This document shows, piece after piece, positions 1 through 4,600 of a DNA stretch of 5,062 nucleotides. A program made the translations under genes and the position numbers. The stretch's first letter is position 1; each line of letters begins with the position of its first letter. Under the pieces are notes generated by a model. It was not told where the DNA came from. It searched no databases and worked only from the letters and a program-made list of their open reading frames with translations. Source of the DNA: Bacteroidota bacterium (lineage in GTDB: Bacteria; Bacteroidota; Bacteroidia; Flavobacteriales; Flavobacteriaceae); NCBI GenBank assembly GCA_024280815.1, contig JAJRPL010000067.1, positions 1 to 5,062 of the forward strand, read 5' to 3'.

Positions 1-9
1 CTATAAAAC

Positions 10-741
10 TCATTCTAAAATTAAAATTAATCGATTAGATAATTTACTATCAAAAGGTGATAGGTTATAAGAGCCAAAAGTATGTTTTAGATTTAAACCT
101 GCTTTTTTAAAGTAACTTTTTAAAACAGTTAAAGATAAAAATTTGACTTTTTCAGTATAATGATGTGATTTTCCGTCTGCCGAAAATCGAATATCCTTTA
201 TGATGAAGTTTTCATCAATAGATCTGTTTATAATAAAATCTATATTGCCTTTAGTGAGAACTTCAAATTCTACCATTGACTGTTTTACATAATTGACATT
301 CAGAAAATCTATTACTAAAACGCCATCCTCTTTTAGACCATTTTTTAAGTTTTGTAAGACTTTAATATTAGTATCTTCATCATCAAAATAGCCAAAACTA
401 GTGAATAAGTTAAAAATGGCATCAAACTTTAGTTCAAATGGTATCCGCATGTCTTGAACTTTAAAGTGTAAACTTTCGTTTTCAAACTGTTTTGCATATT
501 CAATACTATTTTCTGATAAGTCAGCACCTATAACATCATAACCTAATGTATTTAAAAATACTGAATGACGACCTCTACCACAAGGTAAATCAAATATATT
601 ACTATTTTTTTTAAGTTCTAAAAAAGAGACTAAATGTCGCATAAAAAGCTGTGCTTCATCATCATTTCTGTCTTGATATAAAATATGGTAATACTTAGTG
701 TCAAACCAATCTTTAAACCATTCTTGCTTTTCAGTTATCAT
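10..741 (-). CDS. Class I SAM-dependent methyltransferase (substrate unknown)
   Basis: Predicted cytosolic methyltransferase of 243 residues, ATG start and TGA stop. The Rossmann-type SAM site is clear. Motif I is IFDLPCGRGRHS at residues 49-60, the acidic ribose-binding residue is D74 in GADLS, a VQDMR segment gives D97, and the motif IV-like strand is FDAIFNLFTSFGYF at 106-119. The N-terminus (WFDTKYYHILYQDR, 12-25) resembles that of small Bacteroidota methyltransferases related to the UbiE/methyltransferase-25 group. The length is normal for a single-domain enzyme, with no signal peptide or membrane segment. Nothing in the sequence fixes the substrate, which could be a small molecule, a lipid or RNA. 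It is transcribed divergently from the RlmL-like rRNA methyltransferase across an 85-bp gap. That arrangement suggests shared regulation but does not prove an RNA substrate. A -7 element at 764-771 would give a short leader. Confidence 0.88.
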   Translation of the reverse strand: MITEKQEWFKDWFDTKYYHILYQDRNDDEAQLFMRHLVSFLELKKNSNIFDLPCGRGRHSVFLNTLGYDVIGADLSENSIEYAKQFENESLHFKVQDMRIPFELKFDAIFNLFTSFGYFDDEDTNIKVLQNLKNGLKEDGVLVIDFLNVNYVKQSMVEFEVLTKGNIDFIINRSIDENFIIKDIRFSADGKSHHYTEKVKFLSLTVLKSYFKKAGLNLKHTFGSYNLSPFDSKLSNRLILILE

Positions 742-763
742 TTATAAATTATAAAATTGCGTA

Positions 764-771
764 CAAAAGTA
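764..771 (-). promoter_or_regulatory. Bacteroidota-type -7 element for the class I methyltransferase
   Basis: Read on the minus strand this is TACTTTTG, an exact match to the TAnnTTTG consensus of the Bacteroidota primary sigma factor. It lies 22 nt upstream of the ATG at 741, so transcription would begin about 15 nt before the gene. No convincing TTG -33 element is present at 17-21 nt spacing, so this is a -7 match only. Confidence 0.5.
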
Positions 772-802
772 AGAAATCAAATTTTAGTAGTTGTAATAAA
801 TG

Positions 803-810
803 TATTTTTG
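803..810 (+). promoter_or_regulatory. Bacteroidota-type -7 element for the RlmL-like gene
   Basis: TATTTTTG matches TAnnTTTG exactly. It lies 16 nt upstream of the ATG at 827 and predicts a leader of only about 10 nt. An alternative in-frame ATG at 800 lies just before this element, so it could not be on the resulting transcript. This supports the start at 827. The -33 region is only a T-rich stretch around 782-785 with no clear TTG. It is back-to-back with the minus-strand element at 764-771. Confidence 0.5.
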
Positions 811-826
811 CAGAAGAATATTAATT

Positions 827-1993
827 ATGATAGATCAAAATTTTAAAATGTTAGCCAAAACTTTATTTGGTTTTGAAGAATTGTTGGCAAAAGAATTGAG
901 AGATTTAGGAGCAACAGAAGTGAAAATTGGTGTTAGAAATGTAACTTTTGTCGGTGATAAGGGCTTTATGTATAAGGCAAATTTAGGTTTAAGAACAGCA
1001 GTTAGAATTCTAAAACCTATCAGAAAGTTTAAAGTACAAAATGAAGATGATTTATACAAGCAGTTACAAACCATTAAATGGGATAATTTTTTAGATGTAA
1101 ATGGTTCTTTTGCTGTTGATGCCGTTGCCAATGCCGAAAATTTTACCCATTCACATTATTTATCTTTAAAAACTAAAGATGCTATAGTTGATTATTTTAG
1201 AGATCGGTTTGGTAAGAGACCTAATGTTGATTTAGATCATCCGGATTTAAAAATCAACGTGCATATATATAGAGATGACTGTACCATATCTTTAGACAGT
1301 TCAGGAGATTCTTTACATAAAAGAGGTTATAGAAGTGCTACAAATATAGCACCTATTAACGAAGTGTTGGCTGCGGGCTTAGTACTTTTATCTGGTTATG
1401 ATGGTACACAACATTTTATTGATCCGATGTGTGGTAGTGGTACCATTTTAATTGAAGCAGCTATGATTGCAAATAATATACCTGCAAATATCAATAGAAG
1501 AGAGTTTGGTTTTGAGAAATGGAACGATTTTGATGAAGATTTGTTTGAGATTATTAGAAACTCATTACTTAAAAAAGTCAGAGAATCTAACCGAGAAATT
1601 ATAGGTTATGACAGAGCTTCTTCTGCAGTTTTTAAAGCGACTGACAATGTTGAAAATGCAAATTTAGAAGAGTTTATTACCGTACAGCAAAACAATTTTT
1701 TTAAGACAAAAAAAGAGATAGAAGGCCAGACAATTATCTTGTTTAATCCACCCTACGGCGAACGAATAGAAATTGATGTTCCTGTTTTTTATAAAGAAAT
1801 TGGTAATACACTCAAAAAAGGTTATCCGAATACCAATGCCTGGTTAATTACCTCTGATTTTGAAAACGGTCTAAAAAATGTAGGTTTAAGAACTTCGAAG
1901 AGAATTAAAGTTTTTAATGGAAAACTAGAATGTAGATTGGTAAAATATGAAATGTATCAAGGTAGTAAAAAAGGAAAATTTCAAAAAAAATAA
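827..1993 (+). CDS. rlmL: RlmL-like THUMP-domain 23S rRNA guanine-N2 methyltransferase
   Basis: Predicted SAM-dependent RNA methyltransferase of 388 residues. It corresponds to the N-terminal half of E. coli RlmKL and to stand-alone B. subtilis YpsC, which make m2G at the 2445 position of 23S rRNA. After an N-terminal ferredoxin-like part (FGFEELLAKEL, 14-24), a THUMP RNA-binding domain spans about residues 45-155. The family hallmark DSSGDSLHKRGYR is at 157-169. The methyltransferase domain carries motif I FIDPMCGSGTILIEAAMIA (197-215), an acidic motif II residue in GYDRA (D262), and the catalytic NPPYGER (307-313). A conserved NGKLECRL (364-371) and a short basic tail (SKKGKFQKK) follow. 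The RlmK half is absent, as in single-domain members. An upstream in-frame ATG at 800 would add nine residues (MYFCRRILI), but it precedes the -7 element and lacks family similarity. Assignment to the exact rRNA base is by family, not shown here. Confidence 0.93.
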   Translation: MIDQNFKMLAKTLFGFEELLAKELRDLGATEVKIGVRNVTFVGDKGFMYKANLGLRTAVRILKPIRKFKVQNEDDLYKQLQTIKWDNFLDVNGSFAVDAVANAENFTHSHYLSLKTKDAIVDYFRDRFGKRPNVDLDHPDLKINVHIYRDDCTISLDSSGDSLHKRGYRSATNIAPINEVLAAGLVLLSGYDGTQHFIDPMCGSGTILIEAAMIANNIPANINRREFGFEKWNDFDEDLFEIIRNSLLKKVRESNREIIGYDRASSAVFKATDNVENANLEEFITVQQNNFFKTKKEIEGQTIILFNPPYGERIEIDVPVFYKEIGNTLKKGYPNTNAWLITSDFENGLKNVGLRTSKRIKVFNGKLECRLVKYEMYQGSKKGKFQKK

Positions 1994-2018
1994 AGAGGTA
2001 TAAAAAACACCTCTTTAT
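1982..2018 (-). terminator. Intrinsic terminator of the tRNA, overlapping the end of rlmL
   Basis: The arms 1990-1999 and 2009-2018 form a 10-bp perfect stem (core AAAGAGGT/ACCTCTTT) with a 9-nt loop. On the minus strand the stem is followed directly by a run of eight T (1983-1990), a classic intrinsic terminator placed 5 nt beyond the tRNA 3' end. The T-run is the complement of the A-rich final lysine codons of rlmL, and the stem includes its TAA stop. On the plus strand the stem is followed only by a short AT stretch, so termination of rlmL from this hairpin is less certain. Confidence 0.85.
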
Positions 2019-2022
2019 AAAG

Positions 2023-2096
2023 TAGCGAGAGGGAGATTTGAACCCCCGACCTCCGGGTTATGAATCCGACGCTCTAACCAACTGAGCTACCTCGCC
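2023..2096 (-). tRNA. tRNA with CAU anticodon, probably elongator tRNA-Met
   Basis: A full 74-nt cloverleaf reads on the minus strand. The acceptor is GGCGAGG paired with TCTCGCT (G1-U72 and G7-U66 wobbles), the D-stem is GCTC/GAGC, the anticodon loop is TTCATAA, and the variable region is AGGTC. The T-arm is GGGGG-TTCAAAT-CTCCC with one G-U pair. The discriminator is A73 and no CCA is encoded. The anticodon stem is TCGGA/CCCGG, with an A-C mismatch at 31-39 next to the loop and a U-G pair at 27-43. It is not the initiator, which would have an unpaired 1-72 and three G-C pairs in the anticodon stem. A CAU anticodon could also be the lysidine-modified tRNA-Ile2. I favour elongator Met from overall resemblance to Bacteroidota tRNA-Met. 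The best promoter lies about 100 nt upstream, beyond a broken copy of the tRNA 5' end. Confidence 0.95.
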
Positions 2097-2111
2097 ATTT
2101 ATTTTTTGTTT

Positions 2112-2132
2112 AAAAGAGAAAAAATCTCTTTT
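2112..2132. repeat. Hairpin between the intact tRNA and its broken copy
   Basis: AAAAGAGA at 2112-2119 and TCTCTTTT at 2125-2132 form an 8-bp inverted repeat with a 5-nt A-rich loop. On the predicted tRNA transcript it lies between the broken 5' copy and the intact tRNA. It lacks a following T-tract on either strand and is A-T rich, so it is more plausibly a spacer or processing structure than an effective terminator. Confidence 0.45.
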
Positions 2133-2136
2133 GTAA

Positions 2137-2177
2137 GACGCTCTAACCTCCCGAAGTGTCGGGAGAGCTACCTCGCC
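2137..2177 (-). pseudogene. Broken second copy of the tRNA 5' end with a palindrome in its D-loop
   Basis: Read on the minus strand, this repeats the first 13 nt of the neighbouring tRNA (GGCGAGGTAGCTC) and then has 16 nt (TCCCGACACTTCGGGA) in place of the normal AGTT. It resumes with GGTTAGAGCGTC and stops inside the 5' strand of the anticodon stem. The matching blocks are 2165-2181 with 2084-2100 (17 nt, including 4 nt of leader) and 2137-2148 with 2068-2079 (12 nt). There is no anticodon, T-arm or 3' acceptor strand, so it cannot be a working tRNA. The D-stem GCTC/GAGC is kept and would now enclose the palindrome hairpin. It most likely arose by partial tandem duplication plus palindrome insertion. 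It sits exactly where a tRNA would be expected relative to the promoter at 2191-2220. Confidence 0.88.
2148..2165. repeat. Perfect GC-rich palindrome with a 4-nt loop
   Basis: CTCCCGA (2148-2154), loop AGTG, TCGGGAG (2159-2165): a 7-bp perfect stem, much richer in GC than the surrounding DNA. It occupies the D-loop of the broken tRNA copy. From memory, short palindromes with TCCCGA/TCGGGA arms are scattered between genes in flavobacterial genomes. This one looks like a member of such a dispersed family, but only one copy is in the window. Confidence 0.6.
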
Positions 2178-2182
2178 ATTTT

Positions 2183-2190
2183 TAAGTTTG
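2183..2190 (+). promoter_or_regulatory. Candidate -7 element facing the START-like gene
   Basis: TAAGTTTG matches TAnnTTTG on the plus strand and directly abuts the minus-strand -7 element of the tRNA promoter. No TTG lies at proper spacing upstream, and the leader to the START-like gene would be over 100 nt. A second, poorer candidate is the TATATTG-like stretch near 2277-2285, closer to the gene. Weak evidence only. Confidence 0.2.
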
Positions 2191-2220
2191 CAAATATAAA
2201 AACAAATTTAGGAGAGACAA
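2191..2220 (-). promoter_or_regulatory. Promoter for the tRNA transcription unit
   Basis: On the minus strand this reads TTG (2220-2218), a 19-nt spacer, then TATATTTG (2198-2191). Both boxes and the spacing fit the Bacteroidota TTG / TAnnTTTG promoter, making it the best promoter in the window. Initiation would fall near 2184, about 7 nt before the first base of the broken tRNA copy. No comparable promoter lies between the broken copy and the intact tRNA. Confidence 0.72.
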
Positions 2221-2308
2221 GGCTTCTTTCTTATTATTTTTTTAATTAAAAAAGTTTTTTTTAAAATAAGATATTATATATATTGTCAGCCATAAAAAAA
2301 AGATGCTA
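2221..2308. other. AT-rich intergenic stretch before the START-like gene
   Basis: Long A and T runs with no ORF, no stable hairpin and no clear Shine-Dalgarno sequence. The A-run just before the ATG at 2309 is typical of Bacteroidota translation starts. Apart from weak promoter-like TATATTG near 2277-2285, I see nothing identifiable here. Confidence 0.5.
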
Positions 2309-2692
2309 ATGTCTGATAAAATAAAATTTGATATAGAATTTGTAATGCATGCTTCACCAGCATTTTTATATCAATATCTTTCAACACCTGATGGATTGAG
2401 TGAATGGTTTGCCGATAATGTTAATTCTAGAAGTGATATATTCACTTTTATTTGGGATGATTCTGAAGAAGAAGCTAAAAGAATTTCTTACAAAACAAAT
2501 GAAAAAATAAAATATAAATGGTTAGATGATGACGATGACGATATATACTTTGAGTTTACCATTATAGTAGATGCATTAACTTCTGACGTTTCTTTAATTG
2601 TAACCGATTTTGCAGATGAAGATGAATTAGATGAATCTAAAATGTTTTGGGAAAACCAAATTGCGGAGTTAAAACAAACTATCGGAGCCTAA
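2309..2692 (+). CDS. START-like (SRPBCC/AHSA1-fold) domain protein
   Basis: Predicted cytosolic protein of 127 residues with the helix-grip START/SRPBCC fold, a hydrophobic-cavity scaffold found in AHSA1-like and polyketide-cyclase-like proteins. Seen in sequence: an opening beta strand (KIKFDIEFVM, 4-13), the family helix region SPAFLYQYLSTPDGLSEWFADNV (16-38) with its TPDGLSEWF signature, central strands around IFTFIWD and IKYKWL, and a C-terminal amphipathic helix (MFWENQIAELKQTI, 112-125). The protein is strongly acidic, with six consecutive aspartates at 73-78 in a predicted strand-turn and a DEDELDES stretch at 103-110. Small proteins like this are common in Bacteroidota and have no known ligand. 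The start at 2309 (MSDKIKF) is preferred over an ATG two codons upstream at 2303, which adds only Met-Leu. It is followed by its own strong terminator. Function is not predictable beyond the fold. Confidence 0.85.
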   Translation: MSDKIKFDIEFVMHASPAFLYQYLSTPDGLSEWFADNVNSRSDIFTFIWDDSEEEAKRISYKTNEKIKYKWLDDDDDDIYFEFTIIVDALTSDVSLIVTDFADEDELDESKMFWENQIAELKQTIGA

Positions 2693-2719
2693 TAAATAAA
2701 TGATTGTAGAATAGTTAAT

Positions 2720-2744
2720 ACCTCGATTTTTTCGAGGTTTTTTT
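2720..2744 (+). terminator. Intrinsic terminator after the START-like gene
   Basis: ACCTCGA (2720-2726), a 5-T loop, TCGAGGT (2732-2738) and then a T-run to 2744: a perfect 7-bp stem with a textbook U-tract, 28 nt after the stop codon. It ends only 7 nt before the ATG of the aminotransferase at 2752, so it also lies in that gene's translation-initiation region. It could act as an attenuator or leave the downstream gene dependent on readthrough. Confidence 0.9.
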
Positions 2745-2751
2745 GATATAT

Positions 2752-3573
2752 ATGCTGATAAATTTTAATGGAAATATTATTAAAAATGACCTTAGTTTAA
2801 ATGGTAATAATAGAGCATTTAAATACGGCGATGGCTTATTTGAGACTTTAAAGATTATTAATGGTAAGGTGATTTTTGTTGAAGACCATTATTTTAGATT
2901 AATGGCATCTATGCGGATGTTGCGGATGCATATTTCTATGGGGCTTACCTTAGAGTTTTTTGAAAATGAAATTTTAAAAACTGTTATTGCCAATAAATTA
3001 ATTGACGCTCGAGTTCGACTTTCTGTTTTTAGAAATGATGGAGGTTTATATTTGCCCAAAAACAATGCCGTAGGTTATTTAATTGAATCACATGAATTGG
3101 TAGTCAATATAAAAAAGGATTATAAAGTAGATCTGTTTAAAGATTATTATGTGAACTCAGATTTACTTTCAACCTTAAAAACTAATAATAGAATACTAAA
3201 TGTGGTTGCTAGTATATATGCTGATGAAAACGAATTGGATAATTGTATTTTAATCAATGAGAAAAAACAGTTGGTTGAAGCCATAAATGCCAATATATTT
3301 TTAATAAAGGATAAAGTAGTTAAAACTCCAGCATTGTCTGAAGGATGCATAAAAGGTGTTGTTAGAAAGAATTTAATAGCACTAATTTCAAAAGATAAAA
3401 ATTTTGAAATTCAGGAAACTGAAATTTCTCCTTTTGAACTTCAAAAAGCTGATGAGGTATTTTTGACCAATGCAATTGTAGGAATTCAACCTGTTATCAA
3501 CTATAGAAAAAAGACATTCACTACAGAAATTTCAGATTATTTAAGAAAAGAATTGGATAAGGTTAGTAGTTAA
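2752..3573 (+). CDS. Class IV PLP-dependent aminotransferase (PabC/IlvE/D-amino-acid transaminase fold)
   Basis: Predicted cytosolic fold-type IV pyridoxal-phosphate enzyme of 273 residues, a normal length. Seen: the N-terminal RAFKYGDGLFETLKI (21-35), then HYFRL (46-50) with R49 as the expected cofactor-phosphate ligand. The Schiff-base lysine is K143 in STLKTNNRILNV. The glutamate that contacts the pyridine nitrogen is E176 in VEAINANIF, the phosphate-binding loop is SEGCIKGVVR (196-205), and LTNAIVGIQPV (238-248) closes the active site. The family includes branched-chain aminotransferase, D-alanine aminotransferase and 4-amino-4-deoxychorismate lyase. The short length and the LTNAIVGIQPV ending lean toward the PabC-like (folate) side, but pabA/pabB are not in view and I do not assign a symbol. 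ATG 2752 gives the usual MLINFNG start; a TTG at 2743 lies in the terminator T-tract and is unlikely. No clear promoter precedes it. Confidence 0.9.
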   Translation: MLINFNGNIIKNDLSLNGNNRAFKYGDGLFETLKIINGKVIFVEDHYFRLMASMRMLRMHISMGLTLEFFENEILKTVIANKLIDARVRLSVFRNDGGLYLPKNNAVGYLIESHELVVNIKKDYKVDLFKDYYVNSDLLSTLKTNNRILNVVASIYADENELDNCILINEKKQLVEAINANIFLIKDKVVKTPALSEGCIKGVVRKNLIALISKDKNFEIQETEISPFELQKADEVFLTNAIVGIQPVINYRKKTFTTEISDYLRKELDKVSS

Positions 3574-3608
3574 AAACCGCTCTAACTTTAACATTAGAAC
3601 GGTTTTTA
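3571..3608 (+). terminator. Intrinsic terminator after the aminotransferase
   Basis: TAAAAACCG (3571-3579) pairs with CGGTTTTTA (3600-3608). Inside this, TCTAA (3581-3585) pairs with TTAGA (3594-3598), with one C-A mismatch between the two segments and an 8-nt loop. The stop codon is the first part of the stem. The T5 run lies in the 3' arm rather than after it, so the hairpin is roughly symmetric and could work for either strand. Confidence 0.72.
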
Positions 3609-3635
3609 GCATTGGTTGGTTGATTTACGTGTATC

Positions 3636-3677
3636 TAAAAAGAGAAAATTGCTCCGATAAATCGGGTTAAAAAGCAA
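3636..3677 (-). terminator. Probable terminator of the phosphorylase/binding-protein operon
   Basis: Read on the minus strand: TTGCT, a 7-nt unpaired stretch, CCGAT, TT, ATCGG, AGCAA, then a T-rich tail (TTTTCTCTTTTT). The inner CCGAT/ATCGG and outer TTGCT/AGCAA segments give a bulged stem followed by pyrimidine-rich sequence, about 47 nt beyond the stop codon of the minus-strand binding-protein gene. The bulge and interrupted T-tract make it weaker than the other terminators here. Confidence 0.45.
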
Positions 3678-3723
3678 TAAAAATAAAAATGATTAATGCT
3701 ATAGATTTTCTCATAAACTAAAT

Positions 3724-4590
3724 TTAAAACACCTCTTCAATTAAATCATCATAAGGTATTGCTATGTTAATAACGTTAAAGTTTACCAATTTATTTTGAA
3801 TGCTATTAATTAATTCTATTGAAATTGCTTTTTCATTGTTACATTTTGTGATAGATAACCATTCTTTTACATCAACCTCTTTTTGATTGTAACGTTCTAA
3901 AAATAAATCAATTAAGGTTGTGTTATGATGTTCTTTTGTAAAGTTTTTTAATTGATTGTTTATGACATTGATAATCGTCTTAATAAGTGCTGATTTATTA
4001 TCTAAAACATCATTTCTAACTGCCATTACAAAGCAAGGCCATGGTGTAGTAATGCTGTCAATTCTTCTAAAAACACCTTGATCTACCAATGGTTTTGTCG
4101 TAAAATGTTCCCACATAAAGTAATCTGCTTGATTTTCAGTTAAAGCTTTTATGCCTCCTTCAAGGTTATTTACAATTTCGTAGTGTAAATTATTTATATC
4201 AAACCCTTGATTTACTGCATTGACAATAGCCATTAATTGTGACCCTGAGCCAAATCTACTAATGGCAATTCTTGCCTTTTCTAAATCTTTATTTGTTTTG
4301 AATTTTGATTGAGCACCAACATGAATTCCCCAAAGCAACGGAGATTCAACATATACCTTTACAATCTTACTTGGGTTACCATTAATAATGTCTTTTATAA
4401 TGCCTTCGGTTAAAATAATAGCGGCATCAATACTGCCATCGCGTAAAGCAATACACATTGCACCTGTCCCTCCCGGAAACTCTTTCCATTGTAAATCAAC
4501 ACCTTTTTGTTTGAATTTACCTCCTTCAATAGCTAAATGCCAAGGTAAATTAAAATGTTCAGGTACACCACCAATAGTTATTTTTTGCAT
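3724..4590 (-). CDS. Cytosolic periplasmic-binding-protein-fold protein, Ca3427/THI5-like; ligand unknown
   Basis: A 288-residue protein resembling the type 2 periplasmic-binding fold of the SsuA/THI5 (NMT1) superfamily. There is no signal peptide or lipobox: residues 1-10 (MQKITIGGVP) run straight into the first domain strand, so it is probably cytosolic. Conserved blocks are GGVPEHFNLPWHLAIEGGKF (7-26), PGGTGAM (39-45), DGSIDAAIILTEG (51-63), SPLLWGIHVGA (83-93), SRFGSGSQLM (111-120), MWEHFTTKPLVD (159-170) and TPWPCFVMAVRND (182-194). From memory these match the group named after Candida albicans Ca3427, solute-binding-like proteins of unknown role in fungi and bacteria. It starts 10 nt after the nucleoside phosphorylase stop on the same strand, so the two are very likely cotranscribed. 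No ABC permease or ATPase gene is in view. It lacks the CCCFC motif of the THI5 pyrimidine synthase, and it does not look like MqnA or MqnD. Family confidence is good; function is unknown. Confidence 0.82.
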   Translation of the reverse strand: MQKITIGGVPEHFNLPWHLAIEGGKFKQKGVDLQWKEFPGGTGAMCIALRDGSIDAAIILTEGIIKDIINGNPSKIVKVYVESPLLWGIHVGAQSKFKTNKDLEKARIAISRFGSGSQLMAIVNAVNQGFDINNLHYEIVNNLEGGIKALTENQADYFMWEHFTTKPLVDQGVFRRIDSITTPWPCFVMAVRNDVLDNKSALIKTIINVINNQLKNFTKEHHNTTLIDLFLERYNQKEVDVKEWLSITKCNNEKAISIELINSIQNKLVNFNVINIAIPYDDLIEEVF

Positions 4591-4600
4591 AATCTACTGC

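Noticed and set aside
800..826. Upstream ATG at 800 as the start of the RlmL-like protein
   Set aside because: It precedes the -7 element at 803-810 and adds residues without family similarity; ATG 827 is the natural start.
835..1131. Minus-strand open frame of about 98 codons inside rlmL
   Set aside because: It lies wholly within the well-supported RlmL-like gene, its translation is low-complexity and matches no family I know, and it has no promoter or start context.
2023..2220. tRNA-associated integration site (att) of a mobile element
   Set aside because: Integrases usually duplicate a tRNA 3' end. Here the repeated part is the 5' end, it is only about 40 nt away, and there is no integrase or cargo between the copies.
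3147..3350. Minus-strand open frame of about 67 codons inside the aminotransferase gene
   Set aside because: It is antisense to conserved active-site coding sequence (K143 to the SEGCIKG loop) and shows no protein features of its own.
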